Shown: positions 43,344 to 52,955, numbered from the stretch's first letter. The stretch: 64,000 bases of DNA from Sulfitobacter donghicola DSW-25 = KCTC 12864 = JCM 14565 (GCF_000622405.1 NZ_JASF01000005.1:496001-560000), one strand, 5' to 3'. Notes: generated from the sequence alone by a model not told the origin. Numbers and translations are program-made.

Positions 43344-44936
43344 TTAGTGATCCCCTTCATCGGCATCGGCTTTTTCATCGCTCTGATGGTCATCATGCGC
43401 ATCAGCTTTTTTGCCGCTCAACTTACCCGGAGTTTCAAGAACCGTAGACACATAGTCTTCTGGCGCAAACAACTGTGCAGCAGTCTGTTCCGTGTAGCGA
43501 TAGATCGGGCCTGCAAAAACGGTATGGGTGATCAAAAGCGCGATCAGCCCCCCCACCGCGACAAAGGACAAGGCTGCGGGCGCAGGGCGGCCAACGTCGG
43601 GCACAGGCGCCGCGTCAGACTGGGCCTTCCAAAACAAAATCGACCCCGCACGAGCAAAGCCAACAATGCTTATCAAACTGGCGAGCAGCACGAGGGTCCA
43701 GACCCAAACAAAGGCAGAACCGTCAAAAGCCGCGTTCAGCACCATCAGCTTACCAATAAACCCAGACAGCGGCGGCAGCCCCGTCATTGCAATGGCCGAA
43801 ACCATGAACAATCCCGCAATCAGGGCAGCCCCTGCAACAGGCGCCTCTAGCGTTAGCTTCAGATGACCACGGCTTTGTTGAACCAGATCAACAATCAGGA
43901 ACAGCGCCGCAGCAGCCAAGGTTGAATGCACGATATAGTAAAGCGCAGCAGCAATGCTGACGGGGGTGAACAGGCCGATCGCAACCATCACCATCCCCAT
44001 CGAGCTAACCACCGCAAAGGCGACCAAGCGGTCGAACTTTTTGGCGGCCAGCACGCCAACAGCCCCAACAGCAAGGGACAACAGCGCTGCAGGCAGCAGC
44101 CAAGTATCATGCAGGCCCGATGTCACCGCCAAATCGACTGGGAAAATCAACGTATAGACACGAATGATCGCGTAAGCGCCAACTTTGGTCATGATCGCAA
44201 ATAGGGCCGCGACCGGAGGCGGCGCTTCGGCATAGGAGCTTGGCAGCCAAAAATGAAGTGGCACAATCGCGGCTTTGATCGCAAAGACAAGGATCAGCAA
44301 CACAGATGCAACGCGAATACCAACAGTTGCATCCGCACCGATCAGCTGCACCCGCTCGCTCAGATCAGCCATGTTGAGCGTCCCCGTCTCGGCGTAAAGC
44401 GCGCCTAGGGCAAAGAGGAAAAGGGTGGAGCCAAGCAGGTTGAACAACACATATTGCACCCCTGCCCGCAACCGCGCATTGCCCCCCGAATGAATCATCA
44501 ACCCGTAAGAGGCGATCAGCAGAACCTCAAAGAAAACAAATAGGTTAAACAGGTCACCTGTCAGAAATGCACCCGCAATCCCCATCAATTGGAACTGGAA
44601 CAACGCATGGAACATGCGGCCCCGTTCGTCCCATTTTGACCCGATGGAATAGAGCAGCACAAACAACGCCAGCACCGACATCAGCAGCACCATCATCGAA
44701 CTCAGGCGGTCGCCGACCAGAACAATGCCAAAAGGCGCCGCCCAATCGCCCAGTTGATACAGCATTACGGTGCCATCTGCGGTTTCAATCGCAAGCCCCA
44801 ACGAGATCGCGATAAGCGCAAGAACACCCACAACGGAAAACACCCGCTGGATGCCGATGTGATAGCGCGCGGCAAGAATGATGAAAGGCGCAAGGATCGC
44901 CGGAAGGACGATCGGCATAATCAACCAGTGGGTCAT
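43344..44936 (-). CDS. mrpD: Mrp antiporter subunit D
   Basis: 530 residues, about 14 transmembrane helices, homologous to the NuoL/M/N antiporter-like subunits of complex I. Segments such as LTGDLFNLFVFFEVLLIASYGLM (conserved Glu) and IKAAIVPLHFWLPSSYAEAPPPVAA (conserved Lys and loop) mark the proton path. A charged His/Asp/Lys-rich C-terminal tail follows the last helix. The start overlaps the mrpC stop. Confidence 0.95.
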   Translation of the reverse strand: MTHWLIMPIVLPAILAPFIILAARYHIGIQRVFSVVGVLALIAISLGLAIETADGTVMLYQLGDWAAPFGIVLVGDRLSSMMVLLMSVLALFVLLYSIGSKWDERGRMFHALFQFQLMGIAGAFLTGDLFNLFVFFEVLLIASYGLMIHSGGNARLRAGVQYVLFNLLGSTLFLFALGALYAETGTLNMADLSERVQLIGADATVGIRVASVLLILVFAIKAAIVPLHFWLPSSYAEAPPPVAALFAIMTKVGAYAIIRVYTLIFPVDLAVTSGLHDTWLLPAALLSLAVGAVGVLAAKKFDRLVAFAVVSSMGMVMVAIGLFTPVSIAAALYYIVHSTLAAAALFLIVDLVQQSRGHLKLTLEAPVAGAALIAGLFMVSAIAMTGLPPLSGFIGKLMVLNAAFDGSAFVWVWTLVLLASLISIVGFARAGSILFWKAQSDAAPVPDVGRPAPAALSFVAVGGLIALLITHTVFAGPIYRYTEQTAAQLFAPEDYVSTVLETPGKLSGKKADAHDDHQSDEKADADEGDH

Positions 44937-45277
44937 GTCGCATCCTCGCCTTTGGTCTGTGGCATATCATCAACATGATCGTCATCCGTCCCCAGATACG
45001 CCCCAAGCGAGATCATCACGATAACAGCGGTCATCCCAAAGGAGATCACAATCGCCGTAAGCACCAGCGCCTGCGGAATCGGATCGGTATAGGTGGCTCC
45101 GTCACTTAGGATCGGGGGTGAGGCTATTTTCAACCGCCCAGAGGCAAACAGAAACACGTTCACCGCATAGGTCAGCAGCGAGATGCCCAAGATTACAGGA
45201 AAGGTGCGCAGGCGCATGACCATATACAGGCCACCAGCCGTCAAAACACCAATTGCGGATGCTACAAGAAATTCCAT
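44933..45277 (-). CDS. mrpC: Mrp antiporter subunit C
   Basis: 114 residues, three transmembrane helices, similar to NuoK (MRLRTFPVILGISLLTYAVNVFLFASG, then TDPIPQALVLTAIVISFGMTA). It starts 1 bp after mrpA stops and its stop overlaps mrpD. A short acidic tail ends the protein. Confidence 0.94.
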   Translation of the reverse strand: MEFLVASAIGVLTAGGLYMVMRLRTFPVILGISLLTYAVNVFLFASGRLKIASPPILSDGATYTDPIPQALVLTAIVISFGMTAVIVMISLGAYLGTDDDHVDDMPQTKGEDAT

Positions 45278-45278
45278 G

Positions 45279-48146
45279 TTATACCCCCTGCTCTTCTAGG
45301 GCTTCGGTTTCGGAGCGCGCGGGGTTGATATCCATTGCGTGTTCGCTGTCTTGGACATGGGCGCGCCGCGCAAGGCGCGAGAACCCGTCAAGCGATAGCA
45401 TCACCGCCCCGACAACAGCCAAGAAAACCCCAAGATCAAAGAGAGCCGCAGTGGCGAGCTCAAATTTTTCAAAGGGCGGGATGCGGACATAGGTAAAGTC
45501 CGAGGTAAGGAACGGCTTGCCCACAAACCACGATCCGATCCCCGTCAGACCCGCGATCAGCACACCAGCGCCAATCACCCCTTGGTGCGGATACCGCTGG
45601 CGCGCGGTGGCCCAGCTATAGCCGCTGGCCATATATTGCATCACCAAACCAATCGACACGATCAGCCCCGAGATAAACCCGCCGCCGGGTTCGTTGTGGC
45701 CGCGCAAAAAGATGTAAAAGCCGACCATAACCACAACAGGCATCAACACGCGGGTCAAAACCACCATCATCGTGGGGTGCTGATCCCCTGCCAGCGGTTT
45801 GTCGGGCTTGCGGTTCAGCAATCGCGCACGCACAGGGCCGCCCAATAGCGTTTCAGTCAGCGCATAGATCAACACAGCCGCGATGCCCAAAACAATGATT
45901 TCACCGAAGGTATCAAAGCCACGGAAATCAACGAGGATGACGTTCACCACATTGGTACCCCCGCCGCCCTTATAACTATTGGCGAGATGATATTCCGAGA
46001 TCGGCGAGGTCACCGCATCCCGCAGCAAATAGTGATAGCTCAGCGCCATGGCGGCGACCCCGCCTGCCACCGCCAAACCCACATCGCGGGTCCGGCGCAA
46101 AACGCTGCTTTCGATTGGGGTGTCATTGGGCAGGAAGTTCAACGCAAGCAACAACAGGATCGTCGTGACCACCTCAACCGTGATTTGTGTCATCGCCAGA
46201 TCGGGTGCCGAAAGGAAGACAAACCCGATAGATACCATCAACCCGATGATCCCGATCAGCACCAGCGATAACAAACGGTTGCGGTGCAAAAACACCATGC
46301 CCACAGTTGCCGCGACCAACATACACCAACCGGCAAGTTCAACCGCCCCAGCGGGTTGCACAGCCCGTGTCGGCGCGCCAACCGTACCAGATGCCCAAGC
46401 ATACCAGCCAGCCACAATCACCGTGATCGCCATAACCGCGCCATAGCGCGAGAAAGCTCCGTTATGAATAGGCAGTGTCAAAGCTTTGGCGGCCTTTACA
46501 GCAGCGTCCATCACCGCATCAAAAATCGCCTTAGCCTCTGGGCGTGGGGCCGCATCCCATAGTTTCAAAAGCGGTTTGAACAACGCCAGCACAATCAACC
46601 CGCCAACAACGGCAGTGATCGACATATAAAGCGCAGGCGTCAGACCGTGCCAGATTTTCAGGTGCGCCTTTGGCATTTCTGCCTCGCCGCCCAAAACCGC
46701 ATATGTGATGCCTTTGACCGCTGGCTCGGCCAAAAAGGGCGCAACACCAATCACCACGACCAAAACGACCAAGAAGGCTGGCGGCAACCACAGCCCTGCA
46801 GGCGGATCATGTGGTGCAGCGGGGTAATCGTCGCGCTTGCCCCCTAGGAAAGTATGCCCGATCAGGCGGAAACAATAGGCCGCCGAGAACAACGAACCGA
46901 CAACAGCCAGACTGGGGACAATCCAGTGATTACCGCCCAAAACTGTGTGATAGGCCTCCTCCAGCATCAATTCCTTGCTGAGGAACCCGTTCAGCAGCGG
47001 AATGCCCGCCATAGAAAGAGCCGCAAGCGAGGCGATCACAAAGGTGATTGGCATCAAGTGGCGCAAGCCCCCCAGCCGCCGAATGTCGCGTGTGTGGGTC
47101 TCGTGGTCGATGATCCCTGCTGACATGAAGAGCGCCGCCTTAAACGTTGCGTGGTTGAGAATATGAAAAACCGCCGCCATCGCGCCCAGCGCAGTGCCCG
47201 TTCCCAGCAACATGGTGATCAACCCCAAATGGCTGACGGTGGAAAACGCGAGCAACGCCTTTAGATCATGTTTAAACAGGGCAATCACGGCGCCCAGCAC
47301 CATTGTGATCAGGCCAGCGGTCGTGACAATCCAGAACCATTCAGGCGTGCCAGACAGGACAGGCCACATGCGCGCCATCAGAAAAATCCCCGCCTTCACC
47401 ATCGTGGCCGAGTGTAGATAGGCCGAAACTGGTGTCGGGGCTGCCATCGCGTGGGGCAACCAGAAATGGAAGGGGAATTGAGCGGATTTGGTAAAACAGC
47501 CGATCAGGATCAGGATCAACGCAGGCAGGTACAGATCGCTGCCTTGGATAAGTTCGCGGTTTTGCAAGATAACGCTCAGGTCATAGCTGCCAGCGATCTG
47601 GCCAAGGATCATCATCCCCGCAATCATCGCCAGCCCGCCCATGCCGGTAACGGTCAGCGCCATCCGCGCGCCTTGGCGCCCTTCGGGAAGGTGCTTCCAA
47701 TAGCCGATCAACAGGAAGGAAGACAGCGAGGTCAGCTCCCAAAAAATGAGCAAAAGCAGTATATTGTCAGACATGACAATCCCCACCATCGCGCCCTGAA
47801 ACAGCAACAGATAGGTAAAGAACTCGCCCATGTTGTCATTGCGCGCAAGGTAGTTGCGCGCATAGGTGATGATCAGCAAACCAATGCCCAGAATGAGCGT
47901 CGCAAAGAAAAAGCCCAGCGCGTCCAGCATCAGCGTAAAGTTCAATCCGATGTGGGGCAGCCAATCAAAGCGAAAGGCGACAACCTCTCCGGCCATAACC
48001 GCTGGCAGGTTGGTCATCAGACCGACAAAAGCGGCAAGCGTAACCATGAACGTCACACCAGCACAGGCTGCTCGGCCTGCTTGGTTCATCAATCCGGGCA
48101 GCAAAGCCCCCAAAAACGGCAGTGCTACGATCAAAAGAAGGGACAC
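45279..48146 (-). CDS. mrpA: Mrp antiporter subunit A fused to B (MrpAB)
   Basis: 955 residues starting with GTG (GGAG 6 bases upstream). The first 500 residues are the NuoL-like MrpA core, with FWELTSLSSFLLIGYW, PFHFWLPHAMAAPTPVSAYLHSATMVKAG and FKHDLKALLAFSTVSHLG. A linker with extra helices leads to a DUF4040/MnhB-like region at about 780-925 (MMVVLTRVLMPVVVMVGFYIFLRGHNEPGGGFISG). The A-B fusion (group 2 Mrp, as in Sinorhizobium pha1) explains the absence of a separate mrpB. Exchanges Na+ or K+ for protons, for pH and salt homeostasis. Confidence 0.94.
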   Translation of the reverse strand: MSLLLIVALPFLGALLPGLMNQAGRAACAGVTFMVTLAAFVGLMTNLPAVMAGEVVAFRFDWLPHIGLNFTLMLDALGFFFATLILGIGLLIITYARNYLARNDNMGEFFTYLLLFQGAMVGIVMSDNILLLLIFWELTSLSSFLLIGYWKHLPEGRQGARMALTVTGMGGLAMIAGMMILGQIAGSYDLSVILQNRELIQGSDLYLPALILILIGCFTKSAQFPFHFWLPHAMAAPTPVSAYLHSATMVKAGIFLMARMWPVLSGTPEWFWIVTTAGLITMVLGAVIALFKHDLKALLAFSTVSHLGLITMLLGTGTALGAMAAVFHILNHATFKAALFMSAGIIDHETHTRDIRRLGGLRHLMPITFVIASLAALSMAGIPLLNGFLSKELMLEEAYHTVLGGNHWIVPSLAVVGSLFSAAYCFRLIGHTFLGGKRDDYPAAPHDPPAGLWLPPAFLVVLVVVIGVAPFLAEPAVKGITYAVLGGEAEMPKAHLKIWHGLTPALYMSITAVVGGLIVLALFKPLLKLWDAAPRPEAKAIFDAVMDAAVKAAKALTLPIHNGAFSRYGAVMAITVIVAGWYAWASGTVGAPTRAVQPAGAVELAGWCMLVAATVGMVFLHRNRLLSLVLIGIIGLMVSIGFVFLSAPDLAMTQITVEVVTTILLLLALNFLPNDTPIESSVLRRTRDVGLAVAGGVAAMALSYHYLLRDAVTSPISEYHLANSYKGGGGTNVVNVILVDFRGFDTFGEIIVLGIAAVLIYALTETLLGGPVRARLLNRKPDKPLAGDQHPTMMVVLTRVLMPVVVMVGFYIFLRGHNEPGGGFISGLIVSIGLVMQYMASGYSWATARQRYPHQGVIGAGVLIAGLTGIGSWFVGKPFLTSDFTYVRIPPFEKFELATAALFDLGVFLAVVGAVMLSLDGFSRLARRAHVQDSEHAMDINPARSETEALEEQGV

Positions 48147-48306
48147 ATGTGCTCCATACTGTTGGGGCCCGGAGATGTTTCCCTCCTAGGCTTGTCGTTT
48201 CGTTGCGGATCGGAATCGCCGCAAAGGTTCGGAACACTTTATTCGAAAATGAACCGAGGTACGAACCGATACCGTACATTTGACAAATGTTTCTGCTGGC
48301 AATTGC

Positions 48307-49053
48307 TCAGATGCACCGCCCGCCGTCCACCTCCATACAAACCCCTGTCACCATCGATGCCTCGTCCGAGCATAAAAAGCATGCCGCGCTGCCCATATCT
48401 TCGGGCGTGGAAAAGCGGCCCAGCGGGATTGTTGACAGGAATTTCGACCGCACTTCGGGTGTATCTTCGCCCATAAAGCTTTTGAGCAGTGGGGTTTCCC
48501 CTGCGACGGGGTTCAGCGCATTCACTCGGACACCGAAAGGGGCCAATTCGACGGCCATGCCTTTGGTGGCATTGTTCATCCACCCCTTTGACGCGTTATA
48601 CCAGCTAAGGTTTGGACGTGGTGACACGCCCGCTGTTGAGGCAACGTTTAGAATGGCCCCTTCGCCACGGGTTTTCATTAAGGGGACGATGTGGCGGGCC
48701 GTGTTATAGACCGATTTGCAGTTCACCGCAAAAACCAGATCAAAATCTTCTTCGCTGATGGTTTCCATCGGGGCGGGCAAATGCGTGACACCTGCGTTGT
48801 TAACAAGGATGTCGATATGCCCCCATTCTTGCATCGCTTTCTCTGCCATATCGGACATGCTGGGCCCTTCGGCCACATTTGCAACGGCAACAATCGCATG
48901 CGCGCCCATCTCTTGGCGTAGCTCTTGGGCCATTGCCTCGCTCAGGTCGGCAATCATCACCTGCGCCCCTTCGGCGACAAATTTACGAACGATGCCTGCC
49001 CCAAAACCCGAAGCGCCACCTGTTACAATCGCTGTCTTACCTTGCAAACGCAT
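48307..49053 (-). CDS. SDR-family oxidoreductase
   Basis: 248 residues, classical short-chain dehydrogenase: cofactor motif TGGASGFGAG, NNAG, catalytic Ser in NVASTAG, and YNASK with Tyr and Lys. Probably NAD(P)-dependent oxidation or reduction of a small alcohol or keto compound. About 58 bp downstream of the aldehyde dehydrogenase gene on the same strand, so it may complete an alcohol-aldehyde-acid route with it. Confidence 0.9.
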   Translation of the reverse strand: MRLQGKTAIVTGGASGFGAGIVRKFVAEGAQVMIADLSEAMAQELRQEMGAHAIVAVANVAEGPSMSDMAEKAMQEWGHIDILVNNAGVTHLPAPMETISEEDFDLVFAVNCKSVYNTARHIVPLMKTRGEGAILNVASTAGVSPRPNLSWYNASKGWMNNATKGMAVELAPFGVRVNALNPVAGETPLLKSFMGEDTPEVRSKFLSTIPLGRFSTPEDMGSAACFLCSDEASMVTGVCMEVDGGRCI

Positions 49054-49111
49054 TGCTTGCTCCTTGTTTATATTTCCATCCCGTTGCCCCCGATCGGCAG
49101 GGGCCGATAGG

Positions 49112-50566
49112 CTATCCGTGATAGGCTGCCACTGTCTTTAGCGACGTAAACCCATATAGCGCCTCAAACCCTTTTTCGCGGCCATGCCCCGACAAACCCG
49201 CCCCGCCAAAGGGCAATTCCACACCGCCCCCCGCGCCGTAGTTGTTCAAAAACACCTGACCAGATCGCAACGCCTTTGCCAGCCGCATCTGGCGTGCGCC
49301 GTCGCGGCTCCAGACCGAAGCGACCAATCCGTAGGATGTCCCGTTTGCGATCGAAAGGGCCTCGGCTTCATCCTCAAAGGGGATGATCACCTGCACAGGG
49401 CCAAATATTTCCTCTTGGGCCAGCGGGTGGTCTGGCGCCACGTCTTTGAACAGGGTCGGCGCGACATAGGCGCCCCCGCTGGGCGCCTTTGCGCTGATCT
49501 GCCCTTGGGCTGCTATGCTAAGGTCGGCGCCTTTGGCAAGGTAGCCCTCGACGATCTCTTTCTGGCGGTGAGAAACCAGCGGCCCAACGGCCAAATCAGC
49601 CAATGCTGGCCCTGCGATCAAGTCCCTATACCGCGCGGACATCTTCTGCACGACCTCTTCATAAACGCCGCGCTGCACTAGAATGCGGGAAGAGGCCGAA
49701 CAAGTCTGGCCAGCGTTCTGGATCCCTGCATTTACCAAAAACGGCAGTGCCGCATCGATATCGGCATCGTCAAAAACCAATTGCGGGGATTTCCCCCCCA
49801 GCTCAAGCGTAACAGGCACCACATTCTGCGCCGCGGTTTTCTGGATCAGGCGGCCCGTGCCAACAGACCCTGTGAAGGAAATGTGATTAACCCCCGCATG
49901 CGCAGTTAACGCCGCGCCTGCTTGGCTGCCTCTGCCAGAAACGACATTTAGCGCCCCGTCGGGCAACCCTGCCTGTCGGGCTAACTCTCCAAAGGCAAGG
50001 GCCGTCAGACAGGCCTCTTCGGCGGGTTTTAAAACCGCTGCGTTGCCTGTGGCCAATGCAGCCCCAACAGAACGCCCGATGATCTGCATGGGATAGTTCC
50101 ACGGGATGATATGGCCTGTTACACCATGTGCTTCGCGCAAAGTATAAACAGTGTAGCCATCTAAATACGGGATGGTTTGCCCATGCAATTTGTCCACCGC
50201 ACCGGCGTAAAATTCCATATACCGCGCGAGTGCGACAACATCCGCGCGGGCTTGGCTTAGGGGTTTGCCAACATCGAGCGCTTCGAGCCGTGCCAGTTCA
50301 TCAATGTTGTCTAAAACCTGCGCGCCCAGTTTTGACAATATCCGCCCCCGTTCAACGGCAGTGGCGCTGCCCCATTCCCCCTCAAATGCGGTACGGGCCG
50401 CTGAAACGGCGCGGTCTATGTCCACCTCATTGCCGCAAGCAATTTCACAAAGTTGCGCGCCGTCAGACGGGTTTTTAAGCACCATCGTTTCGCCCGATGC
50501 GCAAGCCCCCCAGCGCCCCCCAATTAAACAATGGGTTGGATCAATATCTAACGGTCGGATGGTCAT
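49112..50566 (-). CDS. Aldehyde dehydrogenase family protein
   Basis: 484 residues. The NAD-dependent ALDH superfamily motifs are intact: IIPWNYPMQ (cofactor loop), FTGSVGTGRLI, the catalytic Glu in LELGGKSP and catalytic Cys in NAGQTCSASSR, then EEIFGPV. It oxidises an aldehyde to an acid; similarity of the N-terminal part resembles betaine/gamma-aminobutyraldehyde-type enzymes but substrate is not readable. It sits between an SDR and a carboxymuconolactone-decarboxylase-like gene. Confidence 0.92.
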   Translation of the reverse strand: MTIRPLDIDPTHCLIGGRWGACASGETMVLKNPSDGAQLCEIACGNEVDIDRAVSAARTAFEGEWGSATAVERGRILSKLGAQVLDNIDELARLEALDVGKPLSQARADVVALARYMEFYAGAVDKLHGQTIPYLDGYTVYTLREAHGVTGHIIPWNYPMQIIGRSVGAALATGNAAVLKPAEEACLTALAFGELARQAGLPDGALNVVSGRGSQAGAALTAHAGVNHISFTGSVGTGRLIQKTAAQNVVPVTLELGGKSPQLVFDDADIDAALPFLVNAGIQNAGQTCSASSRILVQRGVYEEVVQKMSARYRDLIAGPALADLAVGPLVSHRQKEIVEGYLAKGADLSIAAQGQISAKAPSGGAYVAPTLFKDVAPDHPLAQEEIFGPVQVIIPFEDEAEALSIANGTSYGLVASVWSRDGARQMRLAKALRSGQVFLNNYGAGGGVELPFGGAGLSGHGREKGFEALYGFTSLKTVAAYHG

Positions 50567-50703
50567 GGGCGAGTCCTGTCAACTGTTTCCGCGCAGCTTG
50601 GCAAGCCCGCCGAACATTAGCAAGCTGCGCAACGCATTAGGTGCAGTTTGAGAGGACAGTCAGATGCCTTTGCAGGCGGTTCCGCGCCGACAGCGGATGT
50701 GCT

Positions 50704-51090
50704 TTAGCTTTCTGTGCTTTCGATCACTTTGCGGGCGGCCCGAAAACATTCCAGCGCCTGCGGAACCCCGCAGTAAATACCGATCACATGGATGATGGCG
50801 CGAATTTCCTCATGGGTCACACCGTTATTGATGGCTCCGCGACAGTGCAATTCCCATTCGTGCATCTTGCCCAGCGCGCCGATCATCGACAGGTTCATCA
50901 TCGAACGGGTCTTGGCGTCGATCACATCATCCCCCCAGCCAAACCCCCAGCACCACGCGGTCATCGCTTCCTGAAACGGACGGGTGAAATCATCAGCGGC
51001 GGCTAGGTTTTTCTCAACGTATTCAGCGCCCAGCGTGGATTTCCGTTGCTCTAACCCCTTTAGAAAAAGGTCCTCGTCAAATGCGCTCAT
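50704..51090 (-). CDS. Carboxymuconolactone decarboxylase-family protein
   Basis: 128 residues. All-helical CMD/AhpD-like fold, with the segment RSMMNLSMIGALGKMHEWELHCRGAINNGVTHEEI typical of gamma-carboxymuconolactone decarboxylase proteins. The AhpD CxxC redox pair is absent, favouring the decarboxylase-like rather than peroxidase subgroup. Its true substrate is unclear since no other protocatechuate genes are near. First gene of a possible three-gene set with the ALDH and SDR (138-bp gap to the ALDH). Confidence 0.82.
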   Translation of the reverse strand: MSAFDEDLFLKGLEQRKSTLGAEYVEKNLAAADDFTRPFQEAMTAWCWGFGWGDDVIDAKTRSMMNLSMIGALGKMHEWELHCRGAINNGVTHEEIRAIIHVIGIYCGVPQALECFRAARKVIESTES

Positions 51091-51421
51091 ATTCTTAACC
51101 TTTCAATTTGGGGCCGTGTTTTCCACTAGCACAAAGCACGCCTATTGCCTTTTAATCTTCACCAGTGCTTTAGCCTGTTTTCCCCAAGCCACCAACCCAT
51201 GTTTGACAACCGATCACGTAGCCGTCGGGAAAAACTATCCGCCCTGCGACATCAGGCGAAACGCACCGCAAACAGCGGATTATGCTAACGGCCAAGTGAC
51301 CAGCGCAGGCCAAAAGTTCCGTTGACAAGCCCGATTTAAGACCCCTTATTCAGAACCTCACAACTGCTGCGCAGCGTGATTTTCGGAAATCACTTTTGCG
51401 AAATCTACAAAGGAATACCAC
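51091..51421. other. Intergenic region with a hairpin before the redoxin gene
   Basis: 331 bp without a supported gene, between the divergent CMD-like and redoxin-like genes. A perfect 7-bp stem (GTGATTT 51376-51382, AAATCAC 51387-51393, loop TCGG) lies about 28 bp before the redoxin start. A TTGACA at about 51322 could be a -35 box, but a matching -10 is weak. Confidence 0.4.
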
Positions 51422-51940
51422 ATGTCTACCCCCAAACCCAATGTTGGCGCCCCGATCGAGCCAACAAGTTTCCCAAGCCTCGGCCCCGCTGGCACCACAG
51501 AAATTGGTCAACAAAAAGACCGCTGGACCATGGTTTTCGTGTATCGCGGCAAACATTGCCCACGCTGCAAACGGTTCCTCAACAAACTGAATGCCGCCCT
51601 ACCTGCGTGGGAAGAAGTGCTGGATGTTGTTGTGGTTTCAGCAGACACCGAAGAAAAAGCCAAAGCGGATTTGGCGGAATTCGGTTGGGACTTTAACCTA
51701 TGCTATGGAATGACCGAAGCGCAGATGCGCTCGCTCGGGCTTTATGTCTCTTCGCCCCTGTCAGAGGCCGAAACAACCGGATTGTTTGCCGAACCAGGTG
51801 CGTTCGGCATTCGCCCTGACGGCTCTTTGATGCTTGTCGAAATTTCCAACGGTCCTGCCGCGCGGCCCGATCTGGAAGAGCTGTTAGACGGGATGAAGTT
51901 CAACATCGACAACAACCGCCCCGAACGCGGCACCGCCTGA
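51422..51940 (+). CDS. Redoxin/peroxiredoxin-like protein (thioredoxin fold)
   Basis: 172 residues. MVFVYRGKHCPRCKRFLNKL is the thioredoxin-like start of the fold, with a CPRC pair at the active site position. VVVVSADTEEKAKADLAEFGWDFNL resembles AhpC/TSA-type proteins. It likely reduces peroxides or disulfides in the cytoplasm (no signal peptide). AAAGGAA precedes the ATG. It is convergent with the GntR gene, and a hairpin spans their junction. Confidence 0.78.
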   Translation: MSTPKPNVGAPIEPTSFPSLGPAGTTEIGQQKDRWTMVFVYRGKHCPRCKRFLNKLNAALPAWEEVLDVVVVSADTEEKAKADLAEFGWDFNLCYGMTEAQMRSLGLYVSSPLSEAETTGLFAEPGAFGIRPDGSLMLVEISNGPAARPDLEELLDGMKFNIDNNRPERGTA

Positions 51941-51949
51941 TTTCAACCT

Positions 51950-51993
51950 CAAGACCCAGCCTAGGTTATTCAAAATAGCCAGGGTGGGTCTTG
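51950..51993. terminator. Hairpin at the redoxin/GntR convergent junction
   Basis: CAAGACCCA (51950-51958) pairs with TGGGTCTTG (51985-51993), and the stem can extend inward with mismatches. The right arm lies inside the last codons of the GntR gene. Probably a bidirectional terminator, though T runs are short. Confidence 0.5.
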
Positions 51994-52634
51994 TGAATAT
52001 AGGCGATTGTTTTATCCAGTCGCGACAAGTGATGCCTAACCGATTTCTGGGCCTTTTCCACATCACCAGATGCCAACCCAGAGGCAATGTCACGGTGATC
52101 TTGCAGGATCGACTTTGCTTCGCTGTCTTTTTCCAGCCCAAGCATACACAGGCGTTCTACCTTTTGCTTGCACTCCAACATCACCTCAAAGGCGTTAGGG
52201 TTTCCGCCCAGAACATAGATCAATTTGTGAAAGTCATAGTCCAGCGCGTGAAACGTGGGCAGGTCATCATTCGCGATTGCATCTTCTTGCAGCTTTAGGT
52301 TTTCAGCAAGCTGCTCTTCTCGGGATGCATCCCAGATTTGGATGGCCGAATAGACAACTTCGAGTTCGACTGCCCGCCGAACAAGGCGCGCCAGCTCTAA
52401 CCGATCCATCGAAAATCCGCGCACTTCGGTCGCTTTTTGAGGGCGAATGAGCAGAAGATCCTCGTTGCCTAATTTGGTAAATGCATTGCGTACCGGTTGG
52501 CGTGACACGCCAAAACGCCTAGCGACATCCGTCTCCGACAGCTTGGTACCGGGCAGAATTTCCAACGAAATAATCTGGTCGTGAAGCGTTTCATAGACCA
52601 CATCGGTCGTTGTTCGTGTCTTTAGATCGTCCAC
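51966..52634 (-). CDS. GntR-family regulator, FadR subfamily
   Basis: 222 residues, GTG start (no in-frame ATG at the right place). The N-terminal winged helix (VVYETLHDQIISLEILPGTKLSETDVARRFGVSRQPVRNAFTKL) is followed by an FCD ligand domain with metal-site-like HALDYDFHKLIY and a late His pair (SVRHHLSRLD). FCD regulators often sense organic acids or sugar acids. It is divergent from the TRAP/uronate operon with 321 bp between them and very likely controls it. Confidence 0.9.
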   Translation of the reverse strand: MDDLKTRTTTDVVYETLHDQIISLEILPGTKLSETDVARRFGVSRQPVRNAFTKLGNEDLLLIRPQKATEVRGFSMDRLELARLVRRAVELEVVYSAIQIWDASREEQLAENLKLQEDAIANDDLPTFHALDYDFHKLIYVLGGNPNAFEVMLECKQKVERLCMLGLEKDSEAKSILQDHRDIASGLASGDVEKAQKSVRHHLSRLDKTIAYIHKTHPGYFE

Positions 52635-52955
52635 GGAATTTTACGCTAGTCCTCTGATTTTAGTCTGTAATCAACTTGCAAAACCTGCGCCAAGAAACCG
52701 CAAACACACGGCATTACAACATCTTAGCTCAATTTACTCTGACGGGCTTCTTACAGTGTATGAAAGGCATTGTCACGGGGCCTGTCAAGGTTTCAACAAA
52801 TTTTCAGGTTAGTTGTTGACACAACTTGGATACTAGTCTCCTTATTGAGGCATCAGTGATTCCGGCTCTGGGAGGAAGCAGGAAGTTTGATAACCTTCAT
52901 CCTCCCGAAAAAGAAATGCAAGAACACTGTCCAGACAAACCGGGGAGGAGAACCC
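52635..52955. promoter_or_regulatory. GntR/TRAP divergent control region with a palindrome
   Basis: 321 bp. The clearest signal is AGTTGT-TGAC-ACAACT at 52811-52826, a perfect 6-bp-arm palindrome with the GT...AC core expected of GntR-family operators. It contains a TTGACA (52816-52821) that may be the -35 box of the TRAP operon, so binding would block transcription. No good -10 is obvious at normal spacing. Confidence 0.5.

Noticed and set aside
47451..48476. 341-codon + strand frame opposite mrpA
   Set aside because: Gln/His/Arg-rich translation typical of the antisense of a membrane protein gene.
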